The notes under the pieces are model-generated. The model saw only the letters and a program-made list of their open reading frames with translations, made no database searches and was not told the DNA's origin. DNA of 32,565 nt from an uncultured Myxococcales bacterium (GTDB lineage: Bacteria; Myxococcota_A; UBA9042): positions 1-32,565 of the forward strand of contig CALENB010000406.1 of NCBI GenBank assembly GCA_937910235.1, given 5' to 3'. Position numbers and translations under genes: made by a program. Below are positions 7,587 through 15,787 of the stretch, piece by piece. Positions within the stretch are counted from its first letter, which is position 1. Every line of letters begins with the position of its first letter.

Positions 7587-9626
7587 TCATTGGCAGTGGC
7601 CGCGCCACCACACCACCAGCTGCCACAGCGCGAAGAGGGTCTTGCGGTGGTCGGCGCGGCCGCTGAGATGGCCTTGCACCAGCTTCGACACGGCGGCCGG
7701 CCGCAGCCCCGGCACCTGCGCCACGCTCTCTGCGCGCAGGTCGTGCTGGAGCCGGCGCGCCATGGGGCCACGCAACCAGGCGCTCAGCGGCACGCCGAAG
7801 CCTTTTTTCGGGCGCGTGGCCACGTGTTTGGGCAGGTGTCGCGCTGCCAGGGCGCGCGGCACCCGCTTGCCGCGGCCACGCCTCAGCAGCAGCGCGGGAG
7901 GCAGCGCCGCGGCGAGGCTGAGCACGTCGCGGTCTAGCCACGGCGCGCGCACCTCCACGCCGTGGGCCATCGAGGCGCGGTCGACCTTCTGCAGCACGCC
8001 CTCGGCGAGGTAGGTGCGCGCGAGCAGCGCACGTTCGGCGTCCAGCGGGATGTCGTGCAGGCTGCGCAGGGCCGCGGCCACGTCTTGCATCACGGTGACG
8101 GGTGGGCCCCAACCGACGACGTCGTCCCATGGCGCGGGGGTGACGGGGTCGGCGTCGTGCACGCTTGTGAGCTGATCGGGCGGCAACCCACCGATCCAGG
8201 TGAGCCCGCGCAGGGCCGCTGGCCCAGCGAGCCCGTCGAGGAAGCGGCGCGCCTTCTCGGTCGCGGCGAGGTTGCGCTCGGACGGCGGCAGCTGGCGACC
8301 CAAGCGCGCCGCGCCGCGCAGCAGGCCTGGCGGCAGTCGACCGAGGGCTGCGGCGAGGCCATGCACGGTGAACGTGGGGTAGCCGAGCCAGGCTTCGTCG
8401 CCGCCGTCCCCGCCAAGGGCGACCTTCAGGCCGGATTTGGCGCATAGATGCTGGGTGACGAGGCGGGAAGGATCGGCCAGGGGTTCGTCGGCGGCGTCGA
8501 GCAGCGCGGCCAACGTCGTCAACGCGTCGGTCGACGAGAAGGGGATCTCACGGTGGTCTGTTCCGAGGTGGTCGGCGACCTCGCGGGCGTACGCTGACTC
8601 GTCGAAGGAGGGGTCGTCGAATCGAATCGACAGGGTCTCCAGCGGCAGGGCCTCCAGCGGCACCCCACGCGCCTCGCGCGCCGTCTTCACGGCCTGCGCG
8701 GCGTAGTGAGCTACGAGTGAGCTGTCGACGCCGCCTGATAGAAAGATCCCGATCGGCACATCGCTCACCAGCCGGCGCCGCACCGCGCGTTCGAGTCGGG
8801 CGTCGAGCGCATCGACAGCGTCGTCGAACCGCCACGGGCGCGATCGTTCAGCGGGCTCAGCCCGGAACGCGAGCGCGTCGGCCGAACACGCGGCGATGGC
8901 TTGGATCGTCGTCGTCTGCAACCCCAATCGCCCGAATTCGTCGGCGTTCAGCGTCCAGATCGCGCCGGGCGGTAGCTTGTAGACGCCACGGAGAAGGCTG
9001 CCGGGTGCGGGCACGTAGTCGAGCCACAGCAGCGCGTCCACACCGCGTGGGTCAAGCTCTGGGCGCAGACTCGGGTGCGCCAGCAACGCGCCGATCTCGG
9101 AGCCCCACAGCGCCGTGCGCCCGTCGTCCACTAGCGCCACGTAGAGCGGCTTCTGCCCCGAACCGTCGCGCGCCAGGGTCAGCGTGCCCCGCTTCGGTCG
9201 CCACACCACCGCGGCGAACATGCCCTCGAGCCGCGGCCACACGGCGTCGCCCCACACCGCTGCGCCGTGGGCGAGCAGCTCTGCGTCGCAGCGGCTACGC
9301 AAGTCACATCCGGCGTCGCGGAGGGCCGCAGCCAGGCGGGTTTCGTCGTAGAGCTCGCCATTGAGCGTGGCGACCACCCGCTCGGCGGGCGTGGCGACGC
9401 GGCCACCCGCCATCGGCTGCGCGCCGTGCTGCAGGTCTCGGATCGCTAGGCGCGTGAACCCCAGCGCGACGCCGGTCTGGCGGCCTCTTCGCGGCCCGTC
9501 GAGGTGCGCGCCACGACCATCCGGGCCGCGGTGTCGGAGGGCGGACTGCATGGCCGCGAGCGCCCGCGCTTGGTCGGGCTCGAAGCGCTCCGGCAGCGTG
9601 CTGAACCAGCCGGTGAGTCCACACAT
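7587..9626 (-). CDS. AsnB-type glutamine-dependent amidotransferase/asparagine synthetase
   Basis: A 679-residue class II glutamine amidotransferase fused to an ATP-pyrophosphatase domain. It starts MCGLTG, giving the nucleophile Cys2 after Met removal; glutaminase residues follow in RHRGPDGRG, FTRLAI (R59), TLNGELYD (N89) and CDAE (D114). The synthetase half has the canonical PP-loop LSGGVDSSLVA (S297-S303) and the later GGDGGDEAWLGY motif. Both active sites look complete. The reaction is amide formation from a carboxylate by acyl-adenylate with glutamine nitrogen. It is a paralogue of the enzyme at 16820, and its placement between a VIT-VWA lipoprotein and a GT39 enzyme suggests envelope glycan or peptide modification rather than housekeeping asparagine supply, though the latter cannot be excluded. 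It has its own candidate promoter at 9785-9815. Confidence 0.88.
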   Translation of the reverse strand: MCGLTGWFSTLPERFEPDQARALAAMQSALRHRGPDGRGAHLDGPRRGRQTGVALGFTRLAIRDLQHGAQPMAGGRVATPAERVVATLNGELYDETRLAAALRDAGCDLRSRCDAELLAHGAAVWGDAVWPRLEGMFAAVVWRPKRGTLTLARDGSGQKPLYVALVDDGRTALWGSEIGALLAHPSLRPELDPRGVDALLWLDYVPAPGSLLRGVYKLPPGAIWTLNADEFGRLGLQTTTIQAIAACSADALAFRAEPAERSRPWRFDDAVDALDARLERAVRRRLVSDVPIGIFLSGGVDSSLVAHYAAQAVKTAREARGVPLEALPLETLSIRFDDPSFDESAYAREVADHLGTDHREIPFSSTDALTTLAALLDAADEPLADPSRLVTQHLCAKSGLKVALGGDGGDEAWLGYPTFTVHGLAAALGRLPPGLLRGAARLGRQLPPSERNLAATEKARRFLDGLAGPAALRGLTWIGGLPPDQLTSVHDADPVTPAPWDDVVGWGPPVTVMQDVAAALRSLHDIPLDAERALLARTYLAEGVLQKVDRASMAHGVEVRAPWLDRDVLSLAAALPPALLLRRGRGKRVPRALAARHLPKHVATRPKKGFGVPLSAWLRGPMARRLQHDLRAESVAQVPGLRPAAVSKLVQGHLSGRADHRKTLFALWQLVVWWRGHCQ

Positions 9627-9784
9627 CAGGTCACCCGTGGCTGGCGATTTGGTCGCGGAAGCCCGGTGGCGGTCGTGGAGCTGGGCGGTGGCCCGTGAGT
9701 GGCGGAAGTCATGGCACCCAAGTGTGGTTGTGCTGCGAGCCGGCCGGGCGCGCGGCGCTCGCTCCGGGTGCGCGTCGGAGGTGT

Positions 9785-9815
9785 AGCATACGCCGGGTTA
9801 GGGTGAGGTTGTCAC
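9785..9815 (-). promoter_or_regulatory. candidate promoter for the AsnB-like gene
   Basis: On the minus strand GTGACA (9815-9810) and TATGCT (9790-9785) are separated by 19 bp, 158 bases before the AsnB-like ATG. It overlaps the 3' end of the VIT-VWA gene. It is the best sigma70-like pair in the window, but the spacer is slightly long. Confidence 0.35.
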
Positions 9816-12800
9816 GCCGTTACGCGTGCCGAACCAGGTCGCGTCCAGGTGGTGCCCGATCGCCGTGACGTTGGCTGCGGGGCTGGGTTCTTCCGCTTCC
9901 TCGCTGGACTCGGCGGCGTGGGCTGGGCGCAGAACCCCCGATTTCTCGGCCAGCGCGACGCGCAGGGCGCCCTCCATGGTCGCCGCCCACAACGCGCCGC
10001 CCTGCACATGGAGGCCACCCAGGTTGATGTGCACGCCGCCGCACGGTGTCGCTTCGAAGGTCGCCGCAGCCATCGCCGGAGACGTTGTCGCGGCGCTGAC
10101 GGGGTCGAGCCGGATCACCCCGCCGCGATAGGTGCCGACAAAGACGCTGCGACCGTCGGTGGCCAGCGCCGTGACCCAGTCGTCGCGCAGGTGGCCAGTG
10201 GCGACGCTGAAGCGCTGCACGTCAGTCTTGGTCCAGCGGTAGACCCCCCAGCTGCTCGCTAGCCAGATGGCGCCGTCATCGGTGCGGGTGAGATCCCACA
10301 CCGCGCGCACCGGCAGCCCCTGTTTGGCGCCGAGCGGGGTCACGTCGCCGTTGCGGCCCATCAGCGCCGCGCCGTGGGCGGTCCCCACGATCGCGCTGAT
10401 CGTGCTGGCCGCGTCATCGCGCCGCGGCGACACCCACACGCTGTGGACATCGCTGGCCGGGAGACCATCGGCCACGCCGTAAGATCGCGCGCGCCCCTCG
10501 GCGTCGATGCGCGACAGCCCGCGGGCGGTCGCTACCCACAGCGTGCCGTCAGGCCCCGCGGCGAGGCGGTTGATGCGTCGGTCGATCGGCGCGTCGGTGT
10601 CGTTTGTGCGGTGCTGGTCTCCGCTGGTTGGCAACCGTCGCCAAGCGCCGCCTAGTTGGCGCAGCCACAGCCCATCGGTGAGCGTGCCGGCCACGAGGCC
10701 GCCGCGCCAGCTTGTGAGCGCGGTGATGTCGCGTCCCACCGGCGGCACGTGCACGTCGCGCAGGTCACCGACGAGGCTCGCCCGCGGCAGCACGTCCAAC
10801 CGCCCAGCCCCCATGGCGACCACGGCGCCGGACTTGGCGAGCGTGAGCACCGCGCTGCGTTGATTGAGCGCCCTATCGATGGCGAAGAGCTCGATCCGCA
10901 GGGGCCACGTCGGGCGTTGCAGCGGCCGCCAATGACCAACAAAAACCCCCAAACGAAGGGCTTTCAGCGCCACAACTTGACCGTCTGGCAGCCGCACCTC
11001 GACCCCGCGCGCGTCACGGGCTGCCAGGGGTGCCAGCTGCCTGGCGCGGAGGATGAACACGCCACGGCGGCGCGGGTGGCGGCGCACGCTCAGGCGCAGC
11101 GACGGCGCGGTCGTGTCGATGGTGAGCCAGAGCTGCTGCTGGGTCACGGCCCCGCTCTGTTGCACCACGGTCACCATCAGTGGGTAGCGGCCCTCCGGCA
11201 CGGCCAAATCGACGAGAAAGCGGGCCACCCACGCTGCCGGGCCGTGGTCGCTGGCGGGCTCCCACTGCGCGTGCAGCACCTCGCCCCATGGCAAGGTGAC
11301 CGTGACGCTGCGCGCGTCGCGTGGCGCCGGTATGCGCACCTCGGGATCCCCAGGCTGGATGCGGTCGGGACTCACGGTCGGCCCGCTCGCCAAGGACTCT
11401 AGGTCGGCGCCGCTGACCGTTGGTCCGCCCGGATTCTCGGCCTGTTGGCGCCGTCGATGTGCGCGCTGTGCGCGTTGTGCGCTCGCCCGCTCGATGCCGT
11501 GGCGGGCGTACGCTTCTTCACTCTCCAACACCAGCAGCGCCGTGTGTTTACTGAGCACACCGTAGCCACGACTCACGGCGACCACGGCCTCCGCGGGGGC
11601 GCCAGCGGTCTGGAGCGCGGCCACCGCGGCGGCGCCAAAGCGCTGCCGCAGCCCCGTCGCCGGCCGTGGCGTCGCGAGCGGCACCATCAGCGGCACCATG
11701 AGTGGTGTAGCCCGGCCGGCCACCGAGACGGCGATGGCCTCCGGCAGCGGCTCACCGGCCGCGACCTCAAGCACAACCCACGGCCGCTGGCCCTCAAACA
11801 CCGTGCCAAGCTGCGCCGGCCGCACTGCGGCGGCCCCGAACGTCGTCGCCTCGCTGAGCGGACCGCCGCGCAGCGCGCCCACCGCGGCGAGGCGCACGTC
11901 ACGCCACCGCCCTTGGCTTGGCGCCGAGGCTACCGTGCGTCCGAGCGTCTCAGCGTCCTGCGCGCTGCGCGGCACAAAAACCCGGCCAGCGCTGGCGCGG
12001 GCGAGCGCCGTGAGCGTGTCCATCGCCGTGGAGCGCCCCACCGCTGCGCAGAAGACGGGGGCCGCCAAGCCCTGCGCCAACGTCACCAAGGCGGCGTCTT
12101 CCAGCGCGCCCCAGGTCGCGACGCCGTCGCTCACGAGCACCACCTGAGGGTGGCCTGCCGGCCCACTGGCGAGCAGCCCCTTGGCGCAGCCCAACGCCCC
12201 GCCCAGATCGCTGGCGCCGTCCGCTGTGACGCCGCCGAGCCACGCCAGGGCAGCGTCGATGTTGCGGTCGTCGGTGGCCAAAAACCCCGCAGGATCAGCG
12301 CGGCAGGTGATGTCCGTCGCCGCCACCACGAAGTGATCGGTCGCCGCGCCCGCCGCCAACACCGCGCGCACGATCTGCTGCTGCAACGCCGCCGTGCCCA
12401 AGCTGCTGCGCGACCGGTCGACCAGCACCACCACCGTGCGCGACCCGCTGACCTCCTGGCGCGGCGCCGCCGGCAGCTGCAACGCCGCGGCGACGTAGCG
12501 CTTGCCGTTCGGGCCGTCCGGCGCCTCCAGCCAGACGTCGTCGCCCTGGTCGCCAGCGCCAAACCGCAGCGTCACGACCCGCGTGCGGTCCACGCCGACC
12601 TCGTCAAACACGATCGCCCCGTCGGTGCGCAGCGTCACGCGGTCGATGGGCGTCGTGTCTTGCAGCTCGCCGCCGAGGCCATACCGCATCACCGTGCCAT
12701 CTGAGTCCGATCGCACCGGCACCAGCAGATCCAGCGCCAAGCGTTTGTCGGCCTGCGCCGGGATCGGAAACACCCGCAGCTCCAGCCGTCCGCCGCCCTG

Positions 12801-13337
12801 CCAGCGCAGCAGCGCCGGGTCGCGCATGCTGTCGACGATCTTGCGGTAGATGCGCTCCGCCTTGCGCCGACCGACGATCTCGCCCGCGATCCACTTGCCA
12901 TCGGTCTCCATCCGCAGCCCCGTCACGATCGCGCCCGGCGGCACCGCGAACCGGAAGGTGCCCTCGAGCTGCTGTGAGAGTGGGTTGTGAAAGGTGTGGG
13001 TGATGGTCAGCGCCGCCATCCCCGCGCTCGCCGCGGCGCTCACGTCGATGTGCCGCAGCTCCAAGGCCTCCCCGTCGGCCAGGATCAAGGCCCCAACCCC
13101 GCCGCTGATGGGGGTGGCCTTGTCGTCCTCGTCGTGGTGTTGCGTCGGTTGGTTGGCCGCCCCGCCATCGGGCGCGCCGCCGTCCGACCAAGCGCCGCCG
13201 TCGTCGCCACCGGCCAGCGCGCCGCTGGGGTCGACCTCACAGCCGACCAGCCCTACGCAGCCGAGCAGCGCGACGAGCGCCAACCCAGCCGTCGCTTTCG
13301 GCCCGGAAAACCAGCCGATTGTGTCGTGCGTGTTCAT
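9798..13337 (-). CDS. VIT-VWA lipoprotein with C-terminal regulator-type beta-propeller
   Basis: A 1179-residue predicted lipoprotein: hydrophobic ALVALLGCVGLVGC with lipobox cysteine 33, then an Asp/Gly-rich linker. Domains in order: VIT (about 82-210, with THTFHNPLSQQLEGTFRF and ERIYRKIVDSMRDPALL); VWA (about 298-470, MIDAS D307-R-S309-R-S311); a helical stretch with TALLVLESEEAYAR (599-612); an Ig-like region (about 665-830); and a propeller (about 865-1179) of seven DGxLWVAT-type blades like those of two-component sensor propellers (for example GPDGTLWVATARGLSRI). VIT-VWA proteins bind ligands at the surface in a metal-dependent way. SD GGAGG lies just before the ATG. The start overlaps the stop of the TPR-DUF2135 gene (ATGA), so they are coupled. 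Its VIT-VWA part is paralogous to that at 24696. The ligand is unknown. Confidence 0.88.
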   Translation of the reverse strand: MNTHDTIGWFSGPKATAGLALVALLGCVGLVGCEVDPSGALAGGDDGGAWSDGGAPDGGAANQPTQHHDEDDKATPISGGVGALILADGEALELRHIDVSAAASAGMAALTITHTFHNPLSQQLEGTFRFAVPPGAIVTGLRMETDGKWIAGEIVGRRKAERIYRKIVDSMRDPALLRWQGGGRLELRVFPIPAQADKRLALDLLVPVRSDSDGTVMRYGLGGELQDTTPIDRVTLRTDGAIVFDEVGVDRTRVVTLRFGAGDQGDDVWLEAPDGPNGKRYVAAALQLPAAPRQEVSGSRTVVVLVDRSRSSLGTAALQQQIVRAVLAAGAATDHFVVAATDITCRADPAGFLATDDRNIDAALAWLGGVTADGASDLGGALGCAKGLLASGPAGHPQVVLVSDGVATWGALEDAALVTLAQGLAAPVFCAAVGRSTAMDTLTALARASAGRVFVPRSAQDAETLGRTVASAPSQGRWRDVRLAAVGALRGGPLSEATTFGAAAVRPAQLGTVFEGQRPWVVLEVAAGEPLPEAIAVSVAGRATPLMVPLMVPLATPRPATGLRQRFGAAAVAALQTAGAPAEAVVAVSRGYGVLSKHTALLVLESEEAYARHGIERASAQRAQRAHRRRQQAENPGGPTVSGADLESLASGPTVSPDRIQPGDPEVRIPAPRDARSVTVTLPWGEVLHAQWEPASDHGPAAWVARFLVDLAVPEGRYPLMVTVVQQSGAVTQQQLWLTIDTTAPSLRLSVRRHPRRRGVFILRARQLAPLAARDARGVEVRLPDGQVVALKALRLGVFVGHWRPLQRPTWPLRIELFAIDRALNQRSAVLTLAKSGAVVAMGAGRLDVLPRASLVGDLRDVHVPPVGRDITALTSWRGGLVAGTLTDGLWLRQLGGAWRRLPTSGDQHRTNDTDAPIDRRINRLAAGPDGTLWVATARGLSRIDAEGRARSYGVADGLPASDVHSVWVSPRRDDAASTISAIVGTAHGAALMGRNGDVTPLGAKQGLPVRAVWDLTRTDDGAIWLASSWGVYRWTKTDVQRFSVATGHLRDDWVTALATDGRSVFVGTYRGGVIRLDPVSAATTSPAMAAATFEATPCGGVHINLGGLHVQGGALWAATMEGALRVALAEKSGVLRPAHAAESSEEAEEPSPAANVTAIGHHLDATWFGTRNGVTTSP

Positions 13338-14479
13338 TGTGCCCTCCGACCTGGAACGTGGATGTGAGCGACCACGACCCGCTGTTTGGGGGCGTAGAGT
13401 CGGTACGGCAGGATCTTGCGAACCTCCCGCGCCGTGCCTTCATGCAGCACGATCGCCACCTCGCCGCGCGCCTCTCGCAAGCCGCGCCGGTTGGTGCCGT
13501 AGTAGTGCACGACGACCTGATAGACGCCGGGCTGGGCGCGGGGCGCGGAGAACGTCTCGGGGCCGTAGCCCGTCGTTACGTCGCCAAAAAGCGCACCGCC
13601 GTTGCGGCCGCGTTTGTGTTTGTAGGAGATCTCTTCGCCGTCTGGTGTGATCACCCAGAGGTCAACATCGGAGCGGTCGGTGTCCCACGTCAGAAACACC
13701 TTGATGTCGCTGTCGGTGCCGCCGTCCACCGCCAGCTTGCGCCTCGCGGTCCGCAGCTGCTCAGCCTCCTGCACCTGCCCCGCCCCCGTCGCCCGCCGCG
13801 CCAGCTGCGCATAGACCTGCGCCAACCGCTGGCGCGCCGGCTCCGCGATGAGCTTGGGCGTCTTCTCATCAGCGGCGATGGCCTCAAAGCCGGCGCGGGC
13901 TTGTGCCAAGCGCCCTTGCCGATAGGCGCAGTCGGCGATCTCAAAACCCAGCCGCGCATCGTCGGGGTGCAGCGCGACCGCCCGCTGCAGCCGCGCACAC
14001 GCCGCGTCCAGCGCACCGGCTTGCTTCAGCGCCGACGCCAGCGCCCGATGCGCCGAGGCGTCGTTTGGCAGCAGCTCGACCACGGAAGACCAGCTCCGCA
14101 GCGCGGCGACCGGATCGCCCAGCGCGCTGTACAAGTCGCCGACGAGCCGCACCGCCAGGAGGTTGTAGGCGTCGTGATCGCGCCACGCCTGCGCCGCCGT
14201 CAGGGCCGCCCGGGGCTGGCCGGCGTCGCGCAAGGCGATGACCAAGTCGAAGCGCACCTGCCGATCCCGCGGCGCCTCCGCCACCTGTCGCCTCAACTTG
14301 GCGATTCGGTCGGCGCCCCCAGCTTTTCGCTCGGGTTCGCTGGCTTTGGCCTCGATGCGCCAGCCGCGGGCCGGTGTGATCTCCGACTGCGCCGCGACCG
14401 GCTGCGCCGCCAGCCCAAACAACGCCACCATCATCCACAGACCGCCGCGTCCCGGCGCTGTCGTGTGTCCCGTCCCCAT
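13334..14479 (-). CDS. periplasmic TPR protein with C-terminal DUF2135 domain
   Basis: A 381-residue exported protein. The signal peptide MMVALFGLAAQPVAA is probably cleaved at A30/Q31, with no lipobox. Residues about 73-235 form TPR-like helical repeats (VRFDLVIALRDAGQPRAAL, AHRALASALKQAGALDAAC, RLGFEIADCAYRQGRLAQA). Residues about 258-375 are a DUF2135 domain (YfaP type), with FLTWDTDRSDVDLWVITPDG and GDVTTGYGPETF followed by VYQVVVHYYG. The domain is a beta-sandwich of unknown activity, often seen near VIT or alpha-2-macroglobulin proteins. A G-rich ribosome site precedes the ATG by about 5 bases. The stop overlaps the VIT-VWA start by 4 bp. The same TPR-DUF2135 arrangement forms the C-terminus of the protein at 24696-28583. 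A candidate operator lies upstream at 14539-14550. Confidence 0.88.
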   Translation of the reverse strand: MGTGHTTAPGRGGLWMMVALFGLAAQPVAAQSEITPARGWRIEAKASEPERKAGGADRIAKLRRQVAEAPRDRQVRFDLVIALRDAGQPRAALTAAQAWRDHDAYNLLAVRLVGDLYSALGDPVAALRSWSSVVELLPNDASAHRALASALKQAGALDAACARLQRAVALHPDDARLGFEIADCAYRQGRLAQARAGFEAIAADEKTPKLIAEPARQRLAQVYAQLARRATGAGQVQEAEQLRTARRKLAVDGGTDSDIKVFLTWDTDRSDVDLWVITPDGEEISYKHKRGRNGGALFGDVTTGYGPETFSAPRAQPGVYQVVVHYYGTNRRGLREARGEVAIVLHEGTAREVRKILPYRLYAPKQRVVVAHIHVPGRRAQ

Positions 14480-14538
14480 GTCGCCCCCCTCCCACGAGCG
14501 TCAGACTCATGGCGTCGCTATGCGACAGAGGGTCAGCA

Positions 14539-14550
14539 CCCCACGTGGGG
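14539..14550. promoter_or_regulatory. 12-bp perfect palindrome before the TPR-DUF2135 gene
   Basis: The sequence ccccacgtgggg lies 60-71 bases before the TPR-DUF2135 ATG, in the 155-bp spacer after the GT2 stop. On the minus strand TTGACG (14574-14569) lies about 18 bp upstream of it, so the palindrome would overlap a -10 region if that hexamer were a -35 box. An operator role is inferred. Confidence 0.3.
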
Positions 14551-14634
14551 CGATTCATTCCGGGGTTGGATCGTCAAGACGCTGGTTTCACAGGGTTTGC
14601 GCGTGGATTGCACAACTTCTGCACATCTTCCGCC

Positions 14635-15639
14635 TCAGGGCAGGTTCCGCCGGCTGCGCACAAAGTAGATCGCGCGGCCTTGGCTCTCGTAATACGTCCG
14701 CATCACCAGCTCGGCGAGCAGGCCGAACACGAGCAGCTGCAACCCCACCGTGGCAAAGAAGATGCCCAGCATGAAGATGGGTTGGTCCTTCACGAACTCG
14801 CCGTCCGCGAACTTGCGCCAGCCGGCCCAGCAGATGCAGCCGACGCTGCCCATCCACGCCGCGGCGGTGAGCCGGCCAAAGAAATACAGCGGTTTGGTGG
14901 CGTAGCTCGCCAGAAAATGCACCGTCAGCAGATCGAGCAGCACCCGAAAGGTCTTGATCACCGAGTATTTGCTGCGTCCCCACTGCCGCGCGTGGTGGCG
15001 CACCTGCATCTCGCTGATGCGACCGCCGGCGAGGTGCGCAAACACGGGCAGGTAGCGGTGCATCTCGCCGTAGAGTCGAATATCCGCCAGCAGATCGGCC
15101 CGGAACGCCTTGAGGGTGCAACCGTAGTCATGCAGTCGCACGCCGGTCACCCGGCCGATCAGCCAGTTGCCCACCCGGGATGGCAGGTTCACGAGCAGCG
15201 CCGAGTCTTGGCGGTCATGACGCCAGCCGGCCACCACGTCGTAGCCTTCGTCGAGCCGCGCCAGCATCGCCGGGATGTCCTGCGGATCGTTTTGCAGGTC
15301 CGCGTCCAGCGCCACCACCGCCAACCCGCGGGCGGCCTCGAAACCAGCCGCCAAGGCCGCGGTCTGGCCGAAATTGCGGCGAAAATGGATGACCTTCACC
15401 CGGGGCTCGGCGTCGGCGAGCGCGTCCAGAACGGCGGCGGAGTCGTCCACGCTGCCGTCGTTCACGAAGATGGTCTCCCAGGTGCCGCCCAGCGCGGTGA
15501 GCACGGGCAGCAGGGCTTGCCAGAAGGGCGGCAGGCTCTCTTCCTCATCGAATACGGGGACGACGACGCTGAGATCGGGCGGCGGTGAGCTCGTGTGGTC
15601 GGCGGCGGTGTTTGGAGGGTTGGCGGCTGTGCTGCTCAT
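14635..15639 (-). CDS. polyprenyl-phosphate glycosyltransferase, family 2 (DPM1/GtrB/ArnC-like)
   Basis: A 334-residue GT-A enzyme that attaches a sugar from a nucleotide donor to polyprenyl phosphate at the cytoplasmic face. Motifs: LSVVVPVFDEEESLP (23-37), VNDGSVDDS (59-67), RNFGQTAALAAGF (88-100), the metal and nucleotide motif LDADLQNDPQD (111-121) and WGRSKYS (220-226). Two hydrophobic segments follow (about 235-275 and 285-315), as in GtrB-type enzymes. The start is set at MSSTAANPP; the frame extends to 15789, but that extra stretch is non-conserved and would cross the radical SAM start region. Its product is the donor type used by the GT39 enzyme at 7546-5837. It heads the minus-strand group and is divergent from the radical SAM gene with a 148-bp shared spacer. 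The sugar is unknown. Confidence 0.88.
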   Translation of the reverse strand: MSSTAANPPNTAADHTSSPPPDLSVVVPVFDEEESLPPFWQALLPVLTALGGTWETIFVNDGSVDDSAAVLDALADAEPRVKVIHFRRNFGQTAALAAGFEAARGLAVVALDADLQNDPQDIPAMLARLDEGYDVVAGWRHDRQDSALLVNLPSRVGNWLIGRVTGVRLHDYGCTLKAFRADLLADIRLYGEMHRYLPVFAHLAGGRISEMQVRHHARQWGRSKYSVIKTFRVLLDLLTVHFLASYATKPLYFFGRLTAAAWMGSVGCICWAGWRKFADGEFVKDQPIFMLGIFFATVGLQLLVFGLLAELVMRTYYESQGRAIYFVRSRRNLP

Positions 15640-15699
15640 GGCGGCAGTGTGTCTCGGCGAGACCACAAGCGCCAGAAGCCGGCGTTTAGTTGTTCGAAC

Positions 15700-15741
15700 T
15701 TGACGTACATCAGGTCGCCTGCAGGCGCCATGGGCTAGCAT
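15700..15741. promoter_or_regulatory. divergent promoter/operator candidate between GT2 and radical SAM genes
   Basis: The 148-bp spacer 15640-15787 must drive both directions. It contains TTGACG (15700-15705), a perfect 12-bp palindrome CGCCTGCAGGCG (15716-15727) and TAGCAT (15736-15741), a -10 candidate 46 bases before the radical SAM ATG. TTGACG is too far (30 bp) to pair with TAGCAT. The palindrome would overlap the -35 region of TAGCAT, fitting an operator. Tentative. Confidence 0.3.
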
Positions 15742-15787
15742 GGCACGAACGAGTCGGCCGCAGTCGCGCCGTCGTCGGAGGCCCATC

